The translations under genes were made by a program, and so were the position numbers. From assembly GCA_030824965.1 (NCBI GenBank), contig JAPJQV010000006.1:62001-126000 (forward strand): a stretch of 64,000 nt of DNA, written 5' to 3'. The notes beneath the pieces were generated by a model that searched no databases, was not told the origin of the DNA, and saw only the letters and a program-made list of their open reading frames with translations. Positions 18,343 through 28,000 of this stretch are shown here, in pieces. Position 1 is the stretch's first letter. Every line of letters starts with the position of its first letter. Source of the stretch: Micavibrio sp. (GTDB taxonomy: Bacteria; Pseudomonadota; Alphaproteobacteria; Micavibrionales; Micavibrionaceae).

Positions 18343-19115
18343 TGCTGCTTGCCATCGACGCCGGAAATACCGATATCAAATTTGCTGTTTTTGACGGCAA
18401 AAAAAGCAAAGCCATCTGGCGTATTAAAACTGATGCGGCGCGGACATCCGATGAATATGTCGTATTTCTTGCCAAGTTGTTTGAACTTTCCAAGTTAAAA
18501 TTTTCCGACATTAGCGATTGCATCGTCAGCTCGGTGGTACCGGATGCGAATTTTCAATTACGCCTGATGTGCCATTCGGCTTTTAAAATTCGTCCAAGCT
18601 TTCTTGGTAAGGAAATAAAAAAATTCGATCTGAAAATCCTGCTGGATAAACCGGAGGAGATCGGGGCCGACCGTATTGCCAACGCGATGAGTGCAAAAAC
18701 ATATTATCAGGCGCCCGCCATTGTTGTTGGTTTTGGTACGGCTACCACATTCGATGTCATTAACAAAGACGGGGCCTATTGTGGCGGAGCGATTGCGCCG
18801 GGAGTTAATTTATCTTTAAACGCGCTTCACCAGGCAGCAGCTAAACTACCTAAGGTAAGTATCAGTCGTCCTGATATTGCGATTGGCACCAATACAATCA
18901 GCGCGATGCAGTCGGGGATATACTGGGGTTATGTTTCATTAGCATCGGGTATGATCGAGCGGTTAAAAAGTGAAATCAAAGGCAAGCCAATGGTGATCGC
19001 GACAGGCGGCCTTGCGCCTCTATTTAAAGGCGATATTCCCTTGGTTGACAAAACAGATGAGGACCTGACTTTGAAAGGCTTGCTGGCGATTTACATGCGC
19101 CATAAACAAAAATGA
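18342..19115 (+). CDS. coaX: Type III pantothenate kinase
   Basis: 257 residues. It phosphorylates pantothenate, the first step of coenzyme A synthesis. The ASKHA-fold phosphate motifs are present: DAGNTDIKFAVFDG at residues 6-19, GADR at 108-111 (Asp110 is the likely general base), and FGTATTFD at 131-138. GGAIAPGVNLSLNAL follows as in CoaX of other bacteria. Start and stop overlap birA (one base) and rnj (four bases). Confidence 0.95.
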   Translation: MLLAIDAGNTDIKFAVFDGKKSKAIWRIKTDAARTSDEYVVFLAKLFELSKLKFSDISDCIVSSVVPDANFQLRLMCHSAFKIRPSFLGKEIKKFDLKILLDKPEEIGADRIANAMSAKTYYQAPAIVVGFGTATTFDVINKDGAYCGGAIAPGVNLSLNALHQAAAKLPKVSISRPDIAIGTNTISAMQSGIYWGYVSLASGMIERLKSEIKGKPMVIATGGLAPLFKGDIPLVDKTDEDLTLKGLLAIYMRHKQK

Positions 19116-20800
19116 AAAAGAATAAGTTAGAAAATAAAATAGAAAATTATAATGACGGGTTTTATTTCCTTCCCCTAGGCGGGTCGGAAGAATTCGGCGT
19201 CAATTTCAATCTCTACGCCTGCGATGGTAAATGGCTGGCTTTCGATTGCGGGATCGGCTTTGCCGATCATCGTTATCCGAATGTTGACATTCTTTTACCC
19301 GATCCGGAATTCATAGAAGCGCGTCGCGACGATCTTCTCGGACTTGTGATTACTCATGCTCATGAAGACCATATCGGCGCGGTGCCGTATCTGTGGCCGC
19401 GTCTCAAATGCCCGATTTATTGCACACCTTTTACAGCGAGTGTTCTGCGCGACAAATTCAACGATTATCCTGATTGTAAAAATGCGCAAATTATCGAGAT
19501 CAAAGATAACCGCCAGTTAGATCTAGGGCCGTTTCACCTGCATTTTTATCAAGTGACGCATTCCATTCCACAAGCGGTTGCGACTGTGGTCGAAACGTCC
19601 CATGGCCGCGTCTTCCATAGCGGTGACTGGAATCTCGATCCGTCTCCGGTTCTGGATAAAGCGATTAATCCTGAAACCTTCAAAGCAATCGGTAATGACG
19701 GCATTCTGGCTTATGTGGGCGACTCAACGAACGCGCCAGTGCCCGGAAGAAGCGGGAGTGAGATCGATGTAGAGAAGGGTCTGGCAGCGGTTTTCAAAAA
19801 CTGCCATGGCCGTATCGCGATTACGATTTTTGCTTCCAATATTGCGCGGATCAATAGCATTGTGAAAGCCGCCAAAGCGTCTGGCCGTAGTACTTGTATC
19901 ATGGGACGTTCGTTACACCGTATGACATCGGCGGCAAAAACCAACGGTTATTTAAAAGATATCGATCAATTCGTGTCCGAAGACGATCTCGGTTACATTC
20001 CGACTGATAACGTCGTGATGATCGTCACAGGATCGCAAGGCGAACCGATGGCAGCGCTTGCACGTATGGCGCGGGGCGAATGGCCCAAGATTAAACTGGG
20101 GACAGGAGATACGGTTATCTTTTCTTCGCGTGCCATTCCCGGGAATGAAAAAGAAATCAATGACGTTAAAAATAATCTGACGGCGGCAAAGGTCAAAATT
20201 ATCGATCCTGATAATGCCAGCCATAAGATCCATGTTTCCGGCCATCCTTATGCCGACGAAGTGCGGGATATGTTGTCATGGCTGAAACCTGAAACGGTCA
20301 TACCGGTTCATGGTGAGCGGGTCATGCTGGAGGCGCAGGCCGAGATTGCCCGCAGCCTTGGATCTGAAGTGATCATCCCAACCAATGGCGCGGTAATTAA
20401 ATTGGCACCGGGCGCGCCGCAAGTCATCGATCACGTGACGACGGGTCTTCTGGCCGTGGAGCCGAACCGTATCGTCCGGTCCGATCACAAAGGGATCAGC
20501 GAACGTCGCAAATTACAATTTAGTGGCGCGGTCCATATTTCATTGGCGATGAATTCAAAATTCGATCTGTTTATGGAGCCGCAAATTACTCTGATCGGTC
20601 TAATTGATCACCAGACCGCGGAAAAGCAATTGATCGATGATGTTCGACAGGAAGTCGAAGACGCGATCTACGATCTAAAAAATGAGAATATATTCGATGT
20701 CGCCAAGCATGAAGAAGAAATCCGCATTTCCGTACGCCGGATGATAAACCAGATTTTGGGAATTAAACCAAAGGTTTCGGTTCATATTTTAAAGGTTTAA
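19112..20800 (+). CDS. rnj: Ribonuclease J
   Basis: 562-residue metallo-beta-lactamase/beta-CASP ribonuclease. The metal site HAHEDH is at residues 82-87, followed by VTHSIPQAVA, HSGDWNLDPSP and the beta-CASP segment HVSGHPYADEV. The C-terminal domain (about 460-562) is present. RNase J has 5'-3' exonuclease and endonuclease activity in mRNA and rRNA processing, and occurs in many Alphaproteobacteria alongside RNase E. The ATG lies inside the coaX end and the stop abuts the next ATG without a gap. Confidence 0.95.
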   Translation: MKKNKLENKIENYNDGFYFLPLGGSEEFGVNFNLYACDGKWLAFDCGIGFADHRYPNVDILLPDPEFIEARRDDLLGLVITHAHEDHIGAVPYLWPRLKCPIYCTPFTASVLRDKFNDYPDCKNAQIIEIKDNRQLDLGPFHLHFYQVTHSIPQAVATVVETSHGRVFHSGDWNLDPSPVLDKAINPETFKAIGNDGILAYVGDSTNAPVPGRSGSEIDVEKGLAAVFKNCHGRIAITIFASNIARINSIVKAAKASGRSTCIMGRSLHRMTSAAKTNGYLKDIDQFVSEDDLGYIPTDNVVMIVTGSQGEPMAALARMARGEWPKIKLGTGDTVIFSSRAIPGNEKEINDVKNNLTAAKVKIIDPDNASHKIHVSGHPYADEVRDMLSWLKPETVIPVHGERVMLEAQAEIARSLGSEVIIPTNGAVIKLAPGAPQVIDHVTTGLLAVEPNRIVRSDHKGISERRKLQFSGAVHISLAMNSKFDLFMEPQITLIGLIDHQTAEKQLIDDVRQEVEDAIYDLKNENIFDVAKHEEEIRISVRRMINQILGIKPKVSVHILKV

Positions 20801-21070
20801 ATGACATTTGTTCAGGCTATAGTTACTTTTACAATTATATGGTGGACGTTTCTGTTTTGCGTGCTGCCTTGGGGAAACGCGCCGTCAGATGATCCGGTAG
20901 CCGGCGAAACCGGAAATGTTCCGGCAAAACCCCGTCTGGCGCTAAAATTCCTAATCACTACAGGACTTTCCGTGATTATCTTTATGATCGTTTATGGACT
21001 TATAGAGGCGAATGTCATAGATTTTTATGCCATAGCCCAAGACATGGAAAAACAGGACGGTTTAAGATGA
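20801..21070 (+). CDS. DUF1467-type small membrane protein
   Basis: 89 residues with two membrane helices (about 3-22 and 50-70). The pattern IIWWTFLFCVLPWG, then PAKPRLALKFLITT, fits the DUF1467 family, whose function is unknown. It starts on the base after the rnj stop and overlaps the next gene by four bases, so it is part of the same transcript. Similar genes lie between rnj and proS in other Alphaproteobacteria, to my knowledge. Confidence 0.75.
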   Translation: MTFVQAIVTFTIIWWTFLFCVLPWGNAPSDDPVAGETGNVPAKPRLALKFLITTGLSVIIFMIVYGLIEANVIDFYAIAQDMEKQDGLR

Positions 21071-21585
21071 GGAATATTTTATACATAATAGCTGCATGCG
21101 CGTTATTTTCAGTTCCAGCCCATGCGGCCGACCAGACGGACGGCATTAGCTCATCGATCGCGGTTGAGCGTATTATCTGCAGACCAGCCATGGTTCATAC
21201 GCCATCGAGCGATGTCGCCTACAAGCCTGGCGTCGATGTTAACGGGAATGAAGTTGCGTCTGCGGATGTAAATTCCAGTCCGCAAATCGTTTCTTCTACT
21301 TACACCGAAGTGCCGTTGAATATCGATCTAGCTAAAAAACTAAATCTATCACAGCCTGCAGAAATGGTGACCAATTTCGGCAATTTAAAAGTCTATAACG
21401 ATGGACGCGTTATTTATAACGGTCAGGATATCAGCAGCAATGTAAATTCACTTTGTGGCAGAACGGGTGAAGCGCCGATTCCGACCAATGTTCCGGTCCC
21501 GCCGCGCAATGTAAACGTGATGTCGACACCGGAAGTGCCGATGCCGGGAAGCGCCGCGCCATCTGCAACAACCACCGCCCGCTAA
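21067..21585 (+). CDS. Secreted protein of unknown function
   Basis: 172 residues, not recognised. A Sec signal peptide covers residues 1-20 (core ILYIIAACALFSV, cleavage near AHAAD). The mature part has two Cys (IICRPA and SLCGRT) that could form one disulfide. A central block with NIDLAKKLNL and FGNLKVYNDGRVIYNGQDIS looks like a small folded domain, and the tail is Pro/Thr-rich. It overlaps the DUF1467-type gene by four bases; proS begins 22 bases later. Probably periplasmic; role unknown. Confidence 0.7.
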   Translation: MRNILYIIAACALFSVPAHAADQTDGISSSIAVERIICRPAMVHTPSSDVAYKPGVDVNGNEVASADVNSSPQIVSSTYTEVPLNIDLAKKLNLSQPAEMVTNFGNLKVYNDGRVIYNGQDISSNVNSLCGRTGEAPIPTNVPVPPRNVNVMSTPEVPMPGSAAPSATTTAR

Positions 21586-21607
21586 AAATTTAATCAGGAT
21601 TAGTACA

Positions 21608-23089
21608 ATGAATCAGCCCAATCAGGCTCAAAAGTCGCAGAAAAATTCTAAATCTGCGATCAACCCCACACGCGAAGAAAATTTTCCTGAATGGTATCAG
21701 GAAGTCGTCAAGGTCGCGGATTTGGCCGAGAATTCGCCGACACGCGGTTCGATGATCATTAAACCGAACGGGTATGCGCTCTGGGAAAACGTGCAACGTG
21801 CGCTTGATGACCTGATCAAAGCTGAAGGCGTTCAAAATGCCTATTTTCCATTGCTCATTCCGCTGAGTTTTATCGCCAAAGAAGCCGAGCATATCGATGG
21901 TTTTGCCAAGGAATGCGCAGTTGTTACGCACCATCGGCTGGCTGTTGGCGAAGATGGAAAACTCGGGCCAGCTAAAGATTCTCAACTTGAAGAGCCTTAT
22001 ATTATCCGTCCGACATCGGAAACTATCATCGGAGATGCCATGGCGCGTTGGACGCAAAGCTATCGCGATCTTCCGTTGCTGTTGAACCAATGGGCCAATG
22101 TCATGCGGTGGGAAATGCGTACAAGACTTTTCCTGCGTACCTCCGAATTTTTATGGCAGGAGGGCCATAACGCATTTGAGACGGCAGAAGAGTCCAATGC
22201 AGATGCCCGCAAGATGCTGGAAGTCTATAACGACCTTTACGAGAACTGGTTTGCTATTCCGGGTTTTAAGGGTGAGAAAACCGCCGATGAAAGATTCCCT
22301 GGCGCTGTAAATACTTACACAATCGAAGCAATGATGCAGGATGGCAAGGCGCTTCAAGCTTGTACGTCGCATGATCTGGGCCAGACATTCTCCAAATCCT
22401 GCAATATTAAATTCCAGGGCCGCGATGGAAAAGAGCAACTTGCCTGGACAACATCTTGGGGATTGTCAACGCGCTCTATAGGCGGATTGATCATGACGCA
22501 TGGTGATGATGATGGCCTGATCATGCCGCCGAAATTGGCACCAACGCAAGTTATGATCCTGCCGATTATCAAGGATGAAAGCGGAGCCGGACCTGTGCTG
22601 GAATATGCGCAAAGTTTGGCGAAACGCCTGAAGGAAATCGGCATCCGTGCAAAAGTTGATACGTCGGAAGCCAGAGCGCCGGATAAAATGTGGGATGCGA
22701 TTAAAAAAGGCGTTCCTGTTCGTGTCGAGATCGGTGCGAGAGAAGTCGAGCAGAACTCTCTTACATTCGTTCGCCGTGATATCGGCCGCGATTCAAAAGA
22801 ATCTTGTTCGCCGGATGAATTCGTCGCGCGTGTCGGTGATGTTTTGAACCAAAGCCATAATTATCTTTACAAACGCGCTTATGATTTCAGTCGCTCGAAA
22901 GTCAAGGAAACGAAAACAGTCGCCGAGATTCAGGAAATGTTCAAATCAGATATTGGCTTTGCCAAGGCCCCGGTTTCTATCCTGACGGATGAAAAATATG
23001 AAGCGGTACGTAAGGAATACTCTTTGTCTTCTCGCTGTTTGCCATTTGAAGACGAAGGTCAAACTGTTTTGATTGGTAAGTCTTACTGA
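21608..23089 (+). CDS. proS: Prolyl-tRNA synthetase, archaeal/eukaryotic type
   Basis: 493-residue class II synthetase that charges tRNA-Pro. Motif 2 and its surroundings (RPTSETII, LLLNQWANVMRWEMRT, FLRTSEFLWQEGHNAF) and motif 3 (TSWGLSTRSIGG) match the archaeal/eukaryotic ProRS branch. They do not match the bacterial type of E. coli or the short form usual in Alphaproteobacteria. No YbaK-like editing insertion lies between motifs 2 and 3. The C-terminus SSRCLPFEDEG to a terminal KSY fits the end of that branch. The first 20 residues are a Gln/Asn-rich extension. The stop overlaps lolC by one base. The function is secure; the subtype suggests old horizontal transfer. Confidence 0.93.
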   Translation: MNQPNQAQKSQKNSKSAINPTREENFPEWYQEVVKVADLAENSPTRGSMIIKPNGYALWENVQRALDDLIKAEGVQNAYFPLLIPLSFIAKEAEHIDGFAKECAVVTHHRLAVGEDGKLGPAKDSQLEEPYIIRPTSETIIGDAMARWTQSYRDLPLLLNQWANVMRWEMRTRLFLRTSEFLWQEGHNAFETAEESNADARKMLEVYNDLYENWFAIPGFKGEKTADERFPGAVNTYTIEAMMQDGKALQACTSHDLGQTFSKSCNIKFQGRDGKEQLAWTTSWGLSTRSIGGLIMTHGDDDGLIMPPKLAPTQVMILPIIKDESGAGPVLEYAQSLAKRLKEIGIRAKVDTSEARAPDKMWDAIKKGVPVRVEIGAREVEQNSLTFVRRDIGRDSKESCSPDEFVARVGDVLNQSHNYLYKRAYDFSRSKVKETKTVAEIQEMFKSDIGFAKAPVSILTDEKYEAVRKEYSLSSRCLPFEDEGQTVLIGKSY

Positions 23090-24333
23090 TGTTTTCTCCT
23101 TTCGAAAGAATGATGGCTTTCCGGTATTTGCGTGCGCGAAAAGCCGAGGGTTTTGTTTCCGTCATTGCCGGATTTTCGTTTATGGGCATCATGCTCGGCG
23201 TTGCGACTCTGATCATCGTCATGTCGGTCATGAACGGATTTCGTGCCGAACTGATCGGGCGTATTCTTGGCCTCAATGGCCACATGAGCGTTTATCAGCC
23301 AGGTGGCTCTCTGATGGACTACGAACCAATTGAACAGGACATCAAGCAAGTTAATGGCGTCGTGTCCGTTTCGCCCGTTGTGGAAAGCCAGGTGCTGATT
23401 ACAGCTAACGGTCAGGCGACTGGCGCTATCGCACGAGGTTTTACGCAAGAGTACATGAAGACAAAACCTGTACTCGCAAATTCCTTTGAAAAAGGAAATA
23501 TCCGTGACTTTCAGGGCAATGCGATTGCTGTTGGAGTTAAAATGGCGGAGCGTCTGAATTTGAGCGTAGGTTCTCAAATCACTTTAATGGCACCAAAAGG
23601 TCGTAGCGGTCCTTTTGGGTCTATTCCAAGGAGCTTGTCTTATACGGTTGTCGCTGTTTTTGATGTAGGTATGCATGAATATAATAGCGGTTATGTTTTC
23701 ATGCCGCTCGATACCGCACAAATATTTTTCCAATTGCCAAACGATACGGTTTCCATGCTCGAAGTCATGGGTAAGGGGCCGGAAGAGGTAGACGCTCTTA
23801 AGAAAAAAGTTCAGTTAATAGTTAAAGATCGTGCCGAGGTTTACGACTGGCGGGATTCGAACGCCAGCTTTATGAATGCGGTTCAGGTTGAGCGTAATGT
23901 CATGTTCCTTATCCTGACGCTTATTATTGTTGTTGCCGCATTTAATATTATCTCGTCTATGATTATGCTGGTTAAGGACAAAGGACGGGATATTGCCATC
24001 ATGCGCACAATGGGCGCAGACCGCTCCAGCATGATGAAAATATTCATGCTGACAGGAGCTAGCGTCGGCGTTACAGGCACGGCAGCAGGTGCGCTTTTAG
24101 GCACATTGTTCGCAGTTAATATTGAATCCATCCGCCAATGGATACAAGGCCTAACTCATACCGAACTTTTTTCATCGGAAATTTATTTTCTGTCTAAGTT
24201 GCCTGCGGAAGTGAAATGGGATGAAGTAACCGTGATTGTGGGCATGGCGGTTATTATTTCAATTGCGGCGACTTTATACCCGGCATGGAGAGCGGCAAAA
24301 CTGGACCCGGTAGAGGCGCTTCGCTATGAGTAA
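23089..24333 (+). CDS. lolC: Lipoprotein-releasing system permease
   Basis: 414-residue inner-membrane ABC permease of the LolC/LolE type. One helix lies near residues 22-45, then a large periplasmic domain (about 46-265), then three C-terminal FtsX-type helices. The segment MVKDKGRDIAIMRTMGA is the coupling-loop motif and the end YPAWRAAKLDPVEALRYE is typical. With LolD it releases mature lipoproteins from the inner membrane to LolA. Only one permease gene is present, so a homodimeric LolC/LolF-like transporter is likely. It overlaps lolD by eight bases. Confidence 0.93.
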   Translation: MFSPFERMMAFRYLRARKAEGFVSVIAGFSFMGIMLGVATLIIVMSVMNGFRAELIGRILGLNGHMSVYQPGGSLMDYEPIEQDIKQVNGVVSVSPVVESQVLITANGQATGAIARGFTQEYMKTKPVLANSFEKGNIRDFQGNAIAVGVKMAERLNLSVGSQITLMAPKGRSGPFGSIPRSLSYTVVAVFDVGMHEYNSGYVFMPLDTAQIFFQLPNDTVSMLEVMGKGPEEVDALKKKVQLIVKDRAEVYDWRDSNASFMNAVQVERNVMFLILTLIIVVAAFNIISSMIMLVKDKGRDIAIMRTMGADRSSMMKIFMLTGASVGVTGTAAGALLGTLFAVNIESIRQWIQGLTHTELFSSEIYFLSKLPAEVKWDEVTVIVGMAVIISIAATLYPAWRAAKLDPVEALRYE

Positions 24334-25006
24334 AATTCTTCTTGAAACACAAAATCTTGGCAAGACCTATCATCAAGGCGATGAAGATTTGCAAATTTTG
24401 CATGATATCAACTTGCAGATTAATAGCGGCGAGATCGTCGCGCTTGTCGGATCATCGGGTGCGGGTAAATCCACACTTTTGCAAATGATCGGTCTTCTCG
24501 ATAAACCAACGACAGGAAAAATATCCGTCACCGGGCATGACGTTTCCGATCTGAATGATGCCAAGCGTACGCGTTTGCGCCGCCATTATCTAGGTTTCGT
24601 GTACCAGTTTCATTATCTTCAGCCGGAATTTTCTGCGCTTGAAAATGTGGTTATCCCGCAAATGATCCGCGAAGTGCCAAAAACCGAGGCCGAAATCAAA
24701 GGCCGCCAAATGCTTGATGAAATGGGATTGTCTCATCGCTACGATCACCGCCCGGCAAGATTATCCGGTGGGGAGCAGCAGCGTGTCGCGATTGCACGCG
24801 CTTTAGCTAATGATCCTAAAATTCTGATGGCAGATGAACCAACTGGAAATCTCGATCCAAAGACTTCTGATGAAGTTTTTGAAATGCTAATTAAGCGTAC
24901 GCGTGAAAAAGGCATAGGCGCTATAATTGCGACCCATAATATGGATCTTGCGAAACGAATGGACAGGATTCTGGAGATCAAAGGCGGGCAATTGAAAAGC
25001 CTGTAA
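24326..25006 (+). CDS. lolD: Lipoprotein-releasing system ATPase
   Basis: 226-residue ABC ATPase. Walker A is GSSGAGKST (43-51), the Q-loop follows in YLGFVYQFHYLQPEF, the signature is LSGGEQQRVAIARAL, and Walker B with the D-loop is ILMADEPTGNLDP. It powers the LolC permease that starts just upstream and overlaps it by eight bases. A candidate terminator covers its stop codon, making it the likely end of the long co-directional run from nuoA. Confidence 0.94.
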   Translation: MSKILLETQNLGKTYHQGDEDLQILHDINLQINSGEIVALVGSSGAGKSTLLQMIGLLDKPTTGKISVTGHDVSDLNDAKRTRLRRHYLGFVYQFHYLQPEFSALENVVIPQMIREVPKTEAEIKGRQMLDEMGLSHRYDHRPARLSGGEQQRVAIARALANDPKILMADEPTGNLDPKTSDEVFEMLIKRTREKGIGAIIATHNMDLAKRMDRILEIKGGQLKSL

Positions 25007-25020
25007 AAGGTTTTTCTTTC
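24995..25020 (+). terminator. Candidate intrinsic terminator after lolD
   Basis: AAAAGCC (24995-25001) can pair with GGTTTTT (25009-25015) around a seven-base loop. A pyrimidine-rich T tract follows (TTTTTCTTTC). The stem is AT-rich with only two G-C pairs, so it is weak. It overlaps the lolD stop codon and is the first terminator-like site after nuoA. Confidence 0.35.
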
Positions 25021-25057
25021 CTTGCTCTTTCTGCTCTCAATTCTCTAAACTAGCCCA

Positions 25058-28000
25058 ATGCCCGCCGAATTTATTCATCTTCACGTTCACTCCGCCTATT
25101 CGCTGGCGGAAGGTGCTTTGCAAGTCAAAGACCTGATCAAGAAGACGTATAAATTAAAAATGCCCGCGGTGGCGATCACCGATACATCGAACCTTTTCGG
25201 TGCAATGGAATTTTCGCTCGAAGCGGCGAAGGCAGGCATTCAGCCGATCCTCGGCTGTCAGGTCAATATCGGCACAGAAGATTGCCAGCTTGTTTTATTG
25301 GTGCAATCCGAAGCAGGATATAAAAATCTTTCGGCACTTGTGTCCAAAGCCTATATCGAAGGCGACGGTAGTAAAAAGCCTATCATCGCGTGGGATGATC
25401 TGGCAAAGAAAGCGGAGGGCCTGATTTGTCTGTCCGGCGGTTTGAAAGGTCCGATTGGCCATGCGCTGCTCGGTCGACGCGCAGAGGAGGCGGAAAATTT
25501 TGCAAACAAGCTGAAATCTATTTTTGGCGACCGTTTTTATATGGAGCTTCAACGCCACGGCCAGCGTGACGAAGATGCGATTGAAAATGACGCGATAGAA
25601 TTGGCGTACAAGTTAGATATTCCATTAGTCGCGACCAATGATTGTTATTTCCCGGATGAAAGTTTCTACGATGCGCATGACGCGCTGCTGTGTATCGCCG
25701 AAGGCAGATACGTCACCGAGGACAATCGTCGCCGCGTAACGAAAGAGCATTACTTCAAATCTGCAGAAGAAATGATCGATCTGTTCGAGGATTTGCCGGA
25801 GGCGATTGCCAATACAATTGTTATCGCGCAACGTTGTCATTTCTTCCTGAAATCCGTCAAACCGATCCTCCCGCCGTTTGAAAGCGATAGCGGAAGATCC
25901 GAACTGGAGGAGATTAGATTTCAGACTGAAGCCGGCTTGAAATATCGCCTTGAGAATTTTGTCTTTACGCCAGAGATGAGCGAAGCGGAAAAAACCGAAA
26001 TCGCCAAGCCGTATCAGGAGCGTCTGGAATTTGAGATCAATACCATTATCAATATGGGCTTTATTGGTTACTTCCTTATCGTTTCCGATTTTATCAAATG
26101 GGCAAAGAATAATAATATTCCTGTCGGGCCGGGCAGGGGATCCGGTGCGGGTTCAGTTGTTGCCTGGGCGTTATCGATTACCGATTTGGACCCATTAAAA
26201 TACGGACTTCTGTTCGAGCGTTTCCTGAACCCGGAGCGTGTTTCCATGCCGGATTTCGACGTCGATTTCTGTCAGGACAGAAGGGATGAAGTTATCGCCT
26301 ATGTGCAACAACGTTACGGCTATGACCGCGTCGCGCAGATTATTACTTTCGGCCAGTTAAAAGCGCGCGCTGTTGTTCGTGATGTCGGGCGGGTTTTGCA
26401 AATGCCGTATGGGCAAGTTGATCGCATTTCTAAGATGATCCCAAATAATCCGGCCAATCCGGTGACGCTGGCACAGGCACTGGATGCTGATGAAGATTTC
26501 CGTGCCATGCGCGACGACGACACGGTTGATCGGCTTCTGACTATCGCCCTGCAATTAGAAGGTCTTTACCGCCACGCATCGACACATGCGGCTGGTATCG
26601 TGATCGGTGACAGACCGCTTCAGGAATTATCGCCGCTTTACCGCGACCCGAATTCATCTATTCCGGCCACGCAATTCAATATGAAATATGTTGAATCGAC
26701 AGGCCTTGTTAAATTCGATTTTCTTGGTTTGAAAACACTGACTGTAATTCAAAAAGCGGTTGAGATGATCAAGGATAAAGGCGTCGATGTCGAGATACTG
26801 CAAATACCGATTGACGATGCGGCTTCTTACGAAATGATTGCGCGGGCAGAAAGCACAGGTGTGTTCCAGCTAGAAAGTTCAGGCATGCGCGATACGCTAC
26901 GCAAAATGCATCCGGACAGGTTGGAAGATATTATCGCACTTGTTTCGCTATACCGTCCGGGTCCGATGGACAATATTCCACAATATTGTGCGGTTAAAGA
27001 CGGCAAGGCGGAGCCCGATTACCTTCATCCGAAACTTCAGCCGATGCTGGAAGAGACCTATGGCATTATGGTCTATCAGGAACAGGTGATGCAGGCGGCC
27101 CAGCTTCTGGCCGGTTATACGCTGGGCGGCGCGGATCTTCTTCGACGCGCCATGGGTAAAAAAATTAAGGCTGAGATGGATGCGCAAAAAGCGTTGTTCG
27201 TTGAAGGCGCGGGCAAACATTCGGATGTCAAACCGGAACGCGCCGAGATTATTTTCGAACAGATTGAAAAATTCGCAGGCTACGGTTTCAACAAATCGCA
27301 TGCGGCTGCCTACGCACTCATCGCTTATCAAACGGCGTGGCTAAAAGCTAATCATCCGCTTGAATTCTTTGCGGCGTCGATGACGCTCGATATGGGCAAT
27401 ACGGACAAGCTGGCGATTTTCCGTCAGGCAATGGATCGTATGGAGCTGAAGCTTCTATTGCCCGATATCAACAAATCTTTTGTGACATTTGCAGTTGAGG
27501 GCGATGCGGTGCGCTATGCTCTGGCAGCGATTAAAGGCGTTGGCGAAAACGCGATTGCCAATATTATTGCCGAGCGCGAAAAGAATGGGCCTTTTAAATC
27601 GCTGGAAGATTTTCTTAAAAGGATCGATCCTAAAAGTATCAATAAGAAACAGTTTCAAAATCTGGCTGCTGCGGGAGCCTTTGAATCGATGCACCCGAAC
27701 CGCGCTCAACTTTTTGAAGGTGCGGAAAAACTTATCCAGTATGCACATGCTCTTGCCGAAGAACGTAATTCGGCGCAATCGAGCATGTTCGCCATGGAAG
27801 ACCGCGCGGCAAAAGATCTGGCCGACAAACATTTGCCGGATATTTCGGAATGGGCACCACTTGAAAAATTATCCTATGAATTCGATGCAATAGGTTTCTT
27901 TCTTTCCGGGCATCCGCTCGACAGCAAAGCGCGACAACTGGAACGTCTCGGCATGATTTCCTATGCTGAGATTGAGGGGCATCTTCAAGGCAAGCCGATT

